Assembly: GCA_032622095.1 (NCBI GenBank)
Contig: CP136068.1
Location: 137,153,989 to 137,217,988 of the forward strand
Direction: 5' to 3'
Length of the DNA: 64,000 bases
From: Siphonodentalium dalli
Lineage: Eukaryota > Mollusca > Scaphopoda > Gadilida > Siphonodentaliidae
The notes below the pieces were generated by a model. It was not told where the DNA came from and did not search any database. It saw nothing but the letters and a program-made list of their open reading frames with translations. The position numbers and the translations under genes are program-made. Positions 45,023 through 56,447 of this stretch are shown here, one piece after another (position 1 is the stretch's first letter; each line of letters opens with the position of its first letter).

Positions 45023-48000
45023 TCACAGTGGATCAACGGACACGAACCAAAACCGGGAGTCGTAGATTTCGAGGTGGAGAAATATCAGTCGACAAATATT
45101 TGTTGACATTTTTTGACGGTTTTTTTTGGGAAAATAAACGCTTGGATAGCATATCTGACCAACTGAAGGTGAGTGAATATTTCTTCGCTAATGTTCGGAC
45201 ACCGACGATCAATTTAAGTCAGTTGTCGTTGTTCGATCGCGGAAAAAATGTCATTTAATCATCGCCGCGAGACGATTTCTTCACAAAAATATCCCAGAAA
45301 ATCATACTTTTCACATTCATAGCAGACAGCTGTCGCAACAACCTATATACCAATCGAAAGGCCTGTTTTTCCCCCACAAATGCATATTTTGAGTATTTTC
45401 ACGGACTGTCTCAACATTCCAAATTTCATCTTTTGATGCAGGTACCCACCTCGAAAATACTGTCCGGTTAGTCTCTACAAAATTAATCATTAGTTGTAAA
45501 AAATCTGTCCGCTTAGTCGTGATTTTACTGAAGTCTGCCATCTTCAATTTCTGGTCGAAAAAGCAATTTTGCCGCAGATGATGGGCGTTTCATTTGACTT
45601 TTTGCCACAATGGTTCTGGGTGTTCATAATGTTGTATATGTCTCCTGGTACAGCATAACATCCAGGCAGTGACTTATATATATATAACTGAACTGTAACC
45701 TGTAATTGAAATCCAACTACGAAGTACATGTTTGGTAAACATATAACTTTTGATGTATGTCATATTGTTAACTCAGACTTGTCATCACTCTCGGAAGGCC
45801 GACATAAAAAAAATGATTTACATCCAACTTTTTTCAGAAAAATGCAGCGGTGTGCCGATTTTTACCCTTTATATTTGATTATACACTCGCAACGAGTTGT
45901 GTGGTTATACAGGAAGCAGCTTGTTCGTCCTTTCGTGGATGCAATTTTCCGAGTTTTTATTCCTAAGTTTTGCTGTCATTTGTTTTTTTTTGCTTGGCAT
46001 ATATATATATTTAGAACCATGGGAACATGCGAAACTATGATTATGAAATGTGTCATGTATGTAATATTTTGTGTTTGTTAATCTTCGATCTCGGAGGATA
46101 ATTAAAGAATATATATCTGTTACTAATATTAGCTTAAGTTCAAGTCCACTAAGCGATATTATTTTATAATTCCAGGTGCTACAGACGCGAGGATCGCATG
46201 CCTGCCTTCATATGTAACCACTGTGAGGCAAAGGCTGGCGGTTTCGCTGAGGCAATTGACGATGGGATTTTACAACACCCGAATAAATGTTTGAAAATAA
46301 AATTAGTGAAAATAAAAAATATAAAAATGATTTATAATAAAATACTATACAATACTATACTATACAATACTATACGAAATATTGGTACTCTCGGTTGATA
46401 TAGAGAATAGAAACATCATCAGGAAAACTCCAGTGTTATTTCGAGTTGTTGTATTCTTAATCCCACCTTGGCTGTCCATTAATGTAGAAGTGTTGTGTTT
46501 CATACATGTATATAGCGGGTAAAATTCCAATATATAGCGCACAACTGAATGTGGGACCAGATGCAAGTTACTTTTGTAAATATATAGGCACGTGATGTTT
46601 GTCCTGTTCTATTCAAATCGCGCCATAATTAATTGTTTCCACATTGATTCACACACTGGACAATTTGGTTGGGAAGTTTTTAACGCAATTGGTCGCGTAT
46701 ATATTAAAATTTAAGCGGACAGAAGACATGCAGACAGATCCTACTCGTTCATATATATAGACAAAAAATGAACTGTATGGGAGGTCAAATTCACATTTAA
46801 TAATGAATTGCGCTTAAGCGCAAATACCACATATCGCGCTGAAGCACACATATGGCATTTGCGCATAATTGAAATGAATTGCGCTTAAGTGCAATTAATT
46901 GCGATCAAGCACTATGAGTTGCTTGATAGTAAGTGTAACTACCCATATAACCAAACTATTAGCATGACCGGGTGTATCTGCATTTGGCTAATTTAAACTA
47001 AAGGTCCTCAATCCGATCAGAAAGACCCATATTATAAAGATACAACAACAACAATATTTCTTCAAAATAAGCTTTAGTTATCAGAATCGATTAACTGCAA
47101 AACATAATGCTGACCACTGTCAACTATGGTATCAAATTTCCCAAAAACGTGTGATTTATAAACATTTTGCTCAACAAAATATGGCCGTATAATTACTAAA
47201 GTGTCACGAAATTTTACCGTATTACCACTTGTTTTAGAGTTATCCATCTTCATCCGCAATTTTGACCGAAACCACCCTTTTGACGGCTTGTTTCTGGGCA
47301 GCAATCAGTTGAAATAACAATCTTCAATAATCGATATCTGATCACACATGAGCTTTGATGGGTTGGTACCTCGACTCGACTCGACTCGACTCGACACCTA
47401 TTTATTCACCAGGGGTACATAGTTACATATAACCATGAATTGCGCTTAATCGCAAATAATTATGCTTAAGTGCTATTGCTTAACTGCAATTAATTATGAA
47501 ATGTGAATTTGGCCTCTCATAGAAATGGAAATAAACATCTGCATATTTGATGGCTATGCTATAATATGTAATATTAGCGAAAATTCTCCGAAATATGGGT
47601 GGGTGCCTGTAGTTTAAACCATAAAAATAAAGGGCTGTATATATATACCCGAAAAATGTAGTGAAAACTTTATACAATCGTAATCAAAACTCGGGTGGTG
47701 GGTCCCGAAAGTGGCCATAATGAAAAATAACAGCCATGGGTCCCGATTTGTTTTTTCTGAAATTAATCAAATTTAATTTTGTTTTTAAGTATCAAATTTC
47801 ACGCTATATACTGGCTGAAATATCAATCTATTGGAAAATACATCTACACCTCCCACCATCATAACAATCCTGTTGCTACCGCCTTGGTCATGGGGCAATG
47901 TAATATTCTTGTTCTAACAATATTTCCATAAATAATTCTTTGGTTAATCAATTTACACGATCTGAACGAATGTTATGAGAACAAATTGCAAACTGTACTC

Positions 48001-48618
48001 GGTAACTAAACTTGATCAGTATACTATAGTTGCAACAGAAAAGCAGTTGGCCAAAAACGTGCCACTGTTAACGAAAGGCAGCCAACCAACTAATCCATTC
48101 GACTCTTGATTGAACAACAAAAACTGTCCGCCGGGTCTGGTGGATTGCAACTAAATTCCGGGGTGTACAGGACTAACCGGACAGTATTTTCGAGGTGGGT
48201 AACTGCATCAAAAGATGAAATTTGGAATGTTGAGACAGTCCGTGAAAATATTCAAAATATGCATTTGTGGGGGGAAAACAGGCCTTTCGATTGGTATATA
48301 TGTTGTTGCGACAACTGTCTGCGATGAATGTGAAAAGTATGATTTTCTGGGATATTTTGGGGAAGAAATCGTCTCGCGGCGATGATTAAATGACATTTTT
48401 TCCGCGATCGAACAACGACAACTGACTTAAATTGATCATCGGTGTCCGAACATTAGCGAAGAAATATTCACTCACCTTCAGTTGGTCAGATATGCTATCC
48501 AAGCGTTTATTTTCCCAAAAATCGTCAAAAAATGTCAACAAATATTTGTCGACTGATATTTCTCCACCTCGAAATCTACGACTTCCGGTTTTGGTTCGTG
48601 TCCGTTGATCCACTGTGA
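45023..48618. mobile_element. 3.6-kb DNA element with ~450-bp terminal inverted repeats
   Basis: 45023-45473 and 48171-48618 are inverted repeats with only scattered differences, starting TCACAGTGGATCAACGG. Copy B of the segmental duplication lacks the whole block, which proves it is an insertion. No transposase motif is seen in the ~2.7-kb centre. Long TIRs recall Mutator-like elements, which make 9-bp target duplications. The candidate duplication here (ACAACATAG versus ACAAATGTC) matches poorly, so the superfamily is open. Each arm holds matching open frames on both strands and a GAAG/GTGAGT splice-donor-like site near 45170. Confidence 0.75.
46778..47521. mobile_element. Nested inverted-repeat element inside the 3.6-kb element
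   Basis: GAGGTCAAATTCACATTTAA then ATGAATTGCGCTTAAGCGCA on the left has a reverse-complement partner at about 47430-47521 (ATGAATTGCGCTTAATCGCA...AATGTGAATTTGGCCTCTCA). Several GCGCTTAAGCGC-type palindromes follow the left end. A (CGACT)n run lies at about 47374-47397. Confidence 0.55.
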
Positions 48619-48624
48619 ACAAAT

Positions 48625-48960
48625 GTCCTGTAAATATAGTCAGTTGTATAAAATCAATCCGGGGTCCGTAATCTTACGTAACATTTATCTGGCAGATATC
48701 TGTTCCGCAAAATTACAGAAACCATTTTAGCAGTGTAATTTCTGTTAGGTATACTGACTGTGTACAAATCCTATTATTTTTATAGCCCCGTACGTGTAGT
48801 CGTGTGGTAGAACAGGTACAAAGCCCCACTGCAAGCGATAATGGTCCCCTAATGTGGCATTATTTTTGTCATGGGGTGTGTGTTGTGGGGATTGGTGAGG
48901 GAATTCCCGGTGTTATTACTGAAATGGGGGATGTCCTGGTCGTACATTGAATAAGTTGGT
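48625..48960 (+). repeat. Segmental duplication, copy A (right part)
   Basis: Matches 63720-64000, including CAATCCGGGGTCCGTAAT, ACAGAAACCATTTTAGCAGT and GCAAGCGATAATGGTCCCCT. The partner runs off the window, so the true right limit of the duplication is not seen. Confidence 0.8.
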
Positions 48961-49222
48961 GCCATTTTATTAAATAGTGACTGCTATAGCATTATATAGT
49001 TCTTGTCTTGTAAATGGACTCTGAGAAATATTTACAATCGAGGTATTACACCGCCATACATGCTCATAAAATGGTACAGGGAACATACATGCTAGATTGT
49101 GTGATTAGCCATTAGACCCACAGAGGTTGATATTTGGAAGGGGTTCGCAAGTCGCAGTGCAGTATGAGCAACATTCTTCAGTCCTGGAACACTCGTTGGA
49201 ATCAAAAATGGCACAAATATTT
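48961..49222. other. Intergenic, nothing recognised
   Basis: No gene, inverted repeat or tandem array recognised. Confidence 0.4.
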
Positions 49223-49685
49223 GACCCGCCATATCAAATCCAGTCGTAAGTCGGGATTTTATTTTACCCTGTGCCAATGCATTCTCTTATATATGCGAGT
49301 CGACCATACATGTAGGTCGCCTCGCATATATAAGAGAATGCATTGGCCTAACAATTTTTTACAATTTTAATAATTTTTTCTTGTATTCTTTAACAATTTT
49401 ATAATTTCACCCATACAGAGGCCCAGACAAACATGAGCAGACGACACTCGTCTATATGCTTCTATAATATGTGTGGGGCTCCCTGCAGGGTAATGGATGT
49501 TTTTTTTGTTTTATGTCCTAAAAATTGTAAGAAACATTTATTTAAAAAAAATGATAAAAAATTGTTAGGCCAATGCATTCTCTTATATATGCGAGGCGAC
49601 CTATTGTCGACTCGCATATATAAGAGAACGCATTGGCACAGGGTAAAAAAAACCCGACTTACGACTGGATTTGATATGGCGGGTC
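49223..49685. mobile_element. Different host palindrome carrying the hairpin cassette
   Basis: Outer arms GACCCGCCATATCAAATCC... and ...GGATTTGATATGGCGGGTC are inverted repeats (about 49223-49268 and 49644-49685) unrelated to the CCCTTTACCC termini. Inside are hairpins at 49273-49347 (with a 6-bp loop insertion) and 49569-49637, bounded by TACCCTGTGCC and GGCACAGGGTA. The spacer has been partly replaced by ~150 bp of unrelated sequence. The hairpin pair therefore occurs outside the TTAA family. Confidence 0.75.
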
Positions 49686-51116
49686 GCATATAATAATATA
49701 AATACATCAACTGTTTATTATCACATAGGAATTCTTCAGATATTGTTAAATTGTTTTTCATCTCGCGTTCGTCCATTGCATATTCCGCCGCTTTAGCAAT
49801 CTCCACGCAGTTATGTGACTTTGCTAACCGGAAGTCACGTGCTAAAATAAAAAGACGCTGACCTGCACTGACCGCATATGAAAACATATGACGTCATTCG
49901 CATGTACGTAACGTATTATGAAACCATCGGTCTGTGGCCGTATCTGTGGTTTCTACTAGATATATGAAGGCGTGCATACATGGCCACACCATTGTGTGGA
50001 ACTCAACTGACCTGAAATGAACAGTGACCGTACATTGTTTCTATTGTGTAGCTATCAGCTTTATCTGTATTATTTGTGTGTTCCTTAGTCATGCATCAGC
50101 ATACCCAGTTTATCCTAAATTGATTTGGTTACCCATGGTTACCTTCAAAGACATTTGTGTATTTAGATTACTGGAATATCGGCTATTTAGCAAGTTCTAA
50201 AAATAAATATTATCTGTACTAATGGTCTACATATATGCTAATGATCGTTGTGTCTGCAGCCACATTGTTATCGTTAGTATGCTTTGATATATATTTCAAG
50301 TTCAAGCAGCTGGTTCAACAACATTAATTTATGGACATAAATACAAAGGTTAGTATCCAGCTCGCAACAATAAAATTTCAGTAACCTAAGTTATCACTCA
50401 TGTTGATAAGAACGACTTCAATGTTTATTATTTTTCAATGTTTTACAACTCAAACTACCATGTATATCAAGTCATTACTAAGGGTGTGATCACTGTGGTG
50501 TCATGATTATGAATTATCTTGGGAAGTATCTTCAATCGTGCCATTTTAGGTGGGTGTCTAAAATCGGTTGTAAATTTTTTTTTTTAATATTTGGGTCGGT
50601 CCCCAAATGTCCAGATGCGAAAACATGGCATACCTTACTACAAATGTTTTCAGCCAACCTCTGGTATATGGACTGGAGCTGAGTTCATGGACGTGCATGT
50701 GTGAACTCGATCAGGCGGACAGACAAAATAAACAAAACACATTATTGCTATTGAGCCGGCACTAACTACCTACGTGCTGAACCAGAACGCTGAACTTAGT
50801 CTAAATTACTGATATGAACATGGGCATTTCGCTTTATTATACCTCAAAAGCCTATGTTAATTTTCCATATAGGGTGTGATTTTTTGTTTTTGCAATGTTT
50901 CCCGCCCATGAAACATTGCCGGGCACCATTTTTTGCAATGTTTACCACTCCGACCGAAAGAGCCCGAACATGTTCACGGAAGCACCCGAACGAAATTTTA
51001 TGACGTATTTTGACCGTGACATTCAAACCGGAAACCCCAAATCGTCACGATTCAGACGACTTCCGCAAAGTAAACATCATGGATGCCGGTGTAATTTTCA
51101 GAACTGCTGACATGGT
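49686..51116. other. Intergenic, nothing recognised
   Basis: A T tract is at about 50575-50586. CAATGTTTCCCGCCCATGAA and CATTGCC near 50894 form a weak palindrome. No gene is recognised; overlapping frames on both strands near 49462-49887 come from the palindrome. Confidence 0.45.
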
Positions 51117-51290
51117 TATTTGGTATAATAAAAACAATGGTGGCCTGGCTCGAGGGCAACACTGCGGATAGTCTCCCCTTGAAACCAATGTCTCCCTCGG
51201 CTCGGCCTCGGGAGACATTGGTTCCTCGGGGAGACAATCCGCAATGTTGCCCTCGAGCCAGGTCACCATTTTTATAATAGTGAATAATAA
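51117..51290. mobile_element. Hairpin element, ~80-bp arms
   Basis: AATGGTGGCCTGGCTCGAGG through CCAATGTCTCCCTCGG is answered by CCTCGGGAGACATTGG through CCTCGAGCCAGGTCACCATT. The arms extend into TTATTTGGTATAATAAAA and its imperfect partner. The axis is near CTCGGCTCGGCCTCGGG. Non-coding. Confidence 0.8.
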
Positions 51291-51316
51291 GTGACAATAT
51301 CGAGTTGATCAGTGAG

Positions 51317-51350
51317 AGCTGTCCGACGAATGGCAATAAGCCATATTTCC
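51317..51350. repeat. Fragment of the 33512-33729 hairpin family
   Basis: CCGACGAATGGCAATAAGCC and ATATTTCCGA match the right arm of the element at 33512-33729 with few changes. Confidence 0.55.
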
Positions 51351-51825
51351 GAATAGAAGGAGCGATTCAAATAGAAAGAAATATAAGGGTTGATATTTAA
51401 CACTTACTTAAATACTCATTGACGAGTAGTTCCCTAAGGAAATTCCCAGATAATAAGTTCAACAAACGACACCACGCGCGATAAAATACATTAGACAAAT
51501 CATACGGATTGTGGTATTGAAGGAATCCTAGGCCATTTAATCCGGCCGATAAATAAGAATTATACTAACATTGATAGTAGGTGATTAGTTTGTATTATCC
51601 CACATCTCAGTGCCACCTTAACAATGACGCCTCTGGAATAACACACCCTATAACCTTTAGCGATAATGTGTGAAAGCCTAGACATAAGAAATATATCAAT
51701 GATAACAGGGACATATTACTAACGAGTTCAATATAAAGTACGTTTACATTTATCTCACATGAAACCCATTATGCGTTAGTGCTTTATATATCGTGCATAT
51801 ACATATGTCTTACTTGCGCGAATAT

Positions 51826-52057
51826 TTAACCCTTTTAGTGCCAGGGGCCGATCTCATCGGCCCTAATTTATGGTCTGTAGAGTGCCCTAAAAAAAAATTT
51901 AAAAAATGAATTTTGTTTTTTGTTGTTTTTGGGTTAGGCCAATGCATTCTCTTATATATGCGAGGCGACCTATGGTTGACTCGCATATATTAAGAGAATG
52001 CATTGGCACAGGGTATGTGGGTTGATACAAAATCGGACCTGGCACTCAAAGGGTTAA
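51826..52057. mobile_element. Second TTAA-flanked MITE family with a single hairpin
   Basis: TTAA occurs at 51826-51829 and 52054-52057, with termini CCCTTTTAGTGCCAGG and CCTGGCACTCAAAGGG. The termini begin CCCTTT like the first family and then diverge, so this is a separate piggyBac-like family. It contains one hairpin (51938-52008) with flanks TTAGGCC and CACAGGGTA, the right half of the two-hairpin cassette. Confidence 0.75.
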
Positions 52058-52649
52058 TGTTATGGGTGGGATATACAGAACCAATAACATTGAGAAAACC
52101 TATGACTTAATTAATAGGAATCACTGAACTAAATGGTTTCCCATAGACGACAGTGTTAACGTTTTGGACAAATTGAAGCCTGCAGTCCATACCAGTGATG
52201 TTTACCCAGCCAGATTGACACCAGTTTATCACGAAAATGCAAGAAAAATCATAGGTCATGTGTCTACTTTTTAAAATAAATCCTCAAGTGTACGACAGGG
52301 CTATACCACAGCCAAATTTGATATGGAAAAACCCACAACTACAGCAGCTAGTTAAATAAATTTCCAGCTCACAAAAATCCATTCCCCCATTAATTCACCA
52401 GTTTAAATTATTCAGATATAATGTCCAAATCAAATAAACGCGATGTCATCCCTTAATAACGTGTCACATGTATCAGGTGAAGGTCATTCTTCAGTTACCG
52501 TCACCTTTAGCATTCAACGGTGTACTCGCTCCCCAACTCTGGAACACATTTAGCTCCCTGATTCTTATATACATTCTGTGGACACGAAATATATGGTAGA
52601 CGGTATTACTCTATACCCAATATACGGAAGGACGTGGGACTTTTGTGGT
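52058..52649. other. Intergenic, nothing recognised
   Basis: No gene or repeat recognised. Confidence 0.4.
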
Positions 52650-53650
52650 CATTTTATTTCAACTTTCTGATTGATTCTGAAACTGTCTATACAACAGGGT
52701 GTTCTGCCTGTCACTGGCTTATGTCAGCCTCCGGTGGGCAATACATAGTACATCTTGTCCTGGATTCAAGTGTTATTGGGCATCCCCATTTACTCTTACA
52801 TGTTGTCACACAAAGATATATAAGTGGACATGCAAGGTTGATATTAACCCTTTCAATACTACATTGTCAGTGACGAGTAATTCCCTTAATTCCAGGCCGT
52901 TTGTCGAACTTATTATCTGAACATTCCCACAAATTATTATGAATCGTTCTGATTTTATATTATCTGTTTTTCTGCCCGCCCTCTGCTTTTATCACATTGA
53001 ATTTGACTGAAACTCCTCTAAATGAATAATATACCGTTCCAATGTATACTGTTAAAACTCAATGGCAGAATCCATTTAGCATATAAAGGGATAACTCATC
53101 GTGTGTGTCAGATACGGTACCGAGAGCTGTACCATTGAGAACTCTAAGTGCTTTTGTGAAGAAGCAAACTGGTACTTTTGCTTGGAATTCCAACGAAACG
53201 ATAGTCTGCTCAAGAGATCGATGGGTATTATGTCGTGAGTTGCTTTAACGCAAACCCAATCACCATGAATGCAAACATAAGTGACACTGCAACAAATAAA
53301 TTTCTTCTTGCATCATAATACCCATTGATTCTGAAACTGTCTATACAGCAGGGTGTTCTGCATGTCACTGGCTTATGCCAGCCTCCGGTGGGCAATACAT
53401 AGTACATCTTGTCCTGGATTCAAGTGTTATTGGGCATCCCCATTTACTCTTACATGTTGTCACACATGTTCAGATAATAAGTTCGACAAACGGCCTGGAA
53501 TTAAGGGAATTACTCGTCACTGACAATTTAGTATTGAAAGGGTTAATATCAACCTCTTATGTCGATGGGTATTATGTCGTGAGTTGCTTTAACGCAAACC
53601 CAATCACCATGAATGCAAACATAAGTGACACTGCAACAAATAAATTTCTT
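52650..53650. repeat. Cluster of direct and inverted repeats (contains dispersed-repeat copies 2 and 3)
   Basis: The repeat seen at 1-165 recurs at 52650-52812 and 53330-53466 in direct orientation. Between them, 52844-52925 and 53463-53546 are inverted repeats of about 82 bp sharing TTAACCCTTTCAATACTA, GTCAGTGACGAGTAATTCCC and GAACTTATTATCTGAACAT. A GATGGGTATTATGTCGTGAG block with ACATAAGTGACACTGCAAC is duplicated at 53220-53310 and 53562-53650. The inverted ends carry TTAA plus CCCTTT, but similarity continues about 8 bp beyond TTAA, so the element border is uncertain. Confidence 0.7.
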
Positions 53651-56195
53651 CTCATCTTTAAAATCTCGGAATACATTGTTCAGATAATCGCTGGTTATGG
53701 TCGTTGGGCTTCGTCAACCTCACCACTGTACAATCTACTTAAGACACGTATGTTAATTTGATTGCGTTCCATGGAATATGGATGCAGGTTGGGTTTACTT
53801 TTTTGTGTGGAACCCGATATACAGTATGAAAACAAGTTGTGGTCGCTTGCGCGCGACATTAAATAACGTGATTTCAACAAACCAACATCCTCCGTTCAAC
53901 GCGAAAGCATGTAGGGGTATAAATTTATGTTCGAATTTCAATATAATTCAGGATATTTCAATTACAGCTGTGTTGGGGCATTGACAGTCAATGTGGCTGA
54001 GGTCAATATTGAGACTCGTCCATACGTATAGACGCACTGTCTTGTGTGAGCTATCATTGACAACCCGAGCATTTTATTTCTACGTTATACTGTCGTGTTA
54101 GCAGATAGCACAGTAATCCATATCGAGTAAAGACTAGAATGTGTTAGATAATAAATAACTGACATCAGTATACAAATAAACGACAAACAGACGTCACACC
54201 AAGAATAGGATATAAAACATTAACTTGAACTTATTCTTCGCCAATTTCAAACTAAATGCGATTTATGAATAAAGAAAGAAATTTTTATTAGAAAAGAAAC
54301 AGCTGCTTTATAATGTTTGAATATTTTCAAAAAAATGCAAAACATTTTCAACAAGAATTTCTCTGGATTTATTCAACAAAAAAGTTGGATTTTCACTTAT
54401 CCTCATCTTCATTGTAAACATATTCCGAACACTTATTAAGAGTGGACAAAAACAATGGATCTGAATACATTTGAGAGATAGAAAATATAATTGTTTTAGG
54501 TACCAACAACTGCCATAATAATTCATAATTTCAAGCAAAAATATCAAATTTGAAAGTAAATTGAAATAATACAGTGACAGTGGTACACGGCGTTCTGAAT
54601 TAATAAAACCTTTGATATGGTTTTTTCTCGGGTTAAATCCAGGGACGGGCGTGGCTAGAGTCTGTTCGTTTGTAATCAAATACGTTTTGATTACATCCAA
54701 TTACGTTGAGATGAATTAATCAAGAGATTCATAATATATTTTTACATCGTATGTTTGATATAAAAAAGGGCACAACATGTAGTCAATCTCAAAATTAAAC
54801 GGCCAGATTTGATCAAAAAGAGAACGCAAGTCTATTTATTATGTATTTGATAAAAGTTGTAAATCTTCAGCAGAATTAGGGAAGTTCTGGTATCATTTGG
54901 TTGGAGATAGACCAACGGCATTCTAAAATGTCCTGACACAATACACAACCTCAATATTTGTTGATGTGCTACAATTCAGAGGCTATTTTTTAGAAAACTC
55001 TAATTGAAGTATCTGCCCTAATCTCGTTCGTCTCTGTGTCAGCTCATTTGACTTTAGTTCTATATAATTGAACTCCACCTGCTTGGTTTTCATGCCATAG
55101 TTATAGATGCACCAGTTTGTTCGCTAGTAATGAATACAAGTACTGAGAAATAACCTATGTAAAGATTCTCAACATAGCTCAACAATGCTCTACCGTAATC
55201 CCAGTCAGCTTAATGTGTCATTGTTCAGGTATCCAGACTGAAACAACTCTGTTTTAAAGATGGCGTTTCAAATATAACAATTAAAATATTTTATGGATGA
55301 AACAATTTATGAATGTGTTCGTTGGTTGCATAATACTGCATTGGCATCAGCAATGCAACATATATCAATCCATTAGCCCCATTCAAATATATACTATAGT
55401 AAGAAATATTTTATCTCAACTGTCTACAAAAATAATCTCGAATACTTAGGCAAAATGTAATCAAAAGTAATTGAAAATACACTCCACTGAATTGTCAAAG
55501 TATATGATTACAAATACAATATTTTGTCTCCTAGGATTCTCGATTACAAATACTTCAAAATTTGTAATAATGACAAATACAATACAAATGCAGAATACGA
55601 TTACCCCATCCTTGAACGCAACACTCCATCTAATGCTAATGTCAGTCAAGCATGGCATTTCCATCTGTTGAATTTTGTTTATCAAAGTGGGGGGGGGGGG
55701 GGTAGACACCCACACAATCTGACGATGAGCATTTACTCACTCAGACGTATTTTGGAACAAAGGTACAATCGATGTGATTGGACAACACGTCCTCATGCAA
55801 ATACATGTATGTTCACATTGGACCTAAATATCCACATACGTTTGGCTTAAACCAATACGAATATTACAATACAAATTGGGAGTGGAATTGGAGGACAACT
55901 GTGATCCACTTATGCATAAGCTCCTCTCCGAAAAATTCACAAAGGTTCATGCTGGACGCATTTGATTATGAAATAAGCCCATAGTGGTCTCATATCCATT
56001 ATTTCGTAAACTGGCGCGGGCCACAGTGAAAACAAATACAGAGTGCACAACTGAGTTGGTTTATTCGTGTTATTTTCAACCCGCATGGACGTATACTCAG
56101 TCAATATGAGTCCACAGTGGCACTATGATGGCGTTCATTTCACTTCTGTATGGACTCAAAATGAGGCGATCCTAAGCCCAGTATGCACATAAACC
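53651..56195. other. Intergenic, little recognised
   Basis: A G tract at about 55689-55701 and AATACAAAT-rich sequence at 55500-55600 are visible. A block near 56015-56180 (GGGCCACAGTGAAAACA, GGACTCAAAATGAGGCGATC) is related to 23110-23300. The 130-codon minus-strand frame at 54308-54700 has no recognisable motif. Confidence 0.45.
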
Positions 56196-56447
56196 GGATG
56201 TATGCTGGTCGCGCCTTGCAGCAAAGATACATAGAGGGTATTAATTGATTTTCCAACCTATTATGATAATCGGATTATCGGAATGATCATCAGTGAAATG
56301 CATTTACTCTTCACGACTTTGTATCACTCCGACGTAGTGCCTTCTCCAGCAAGGTTAGTGGATTGTGTCTTTGCAACATCGAAATTAATACTGGGATCAA
56401 ATTTGGATATAAAATATATAAAATAGCCACACAAGCACCTCATTGAG

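Noticed and set aside
54308-54700. 130-codon minus-strand frame
   Set aside because: AT-rich, without family motifs, domain pattern or neighbours that would support a gene.
54640-55480. GTTTTGATTAC / GTAATCAAAAG as inverted ends of an element
   Set aside because: The match is about 10 bp in AT-rich sequence and does not extend.
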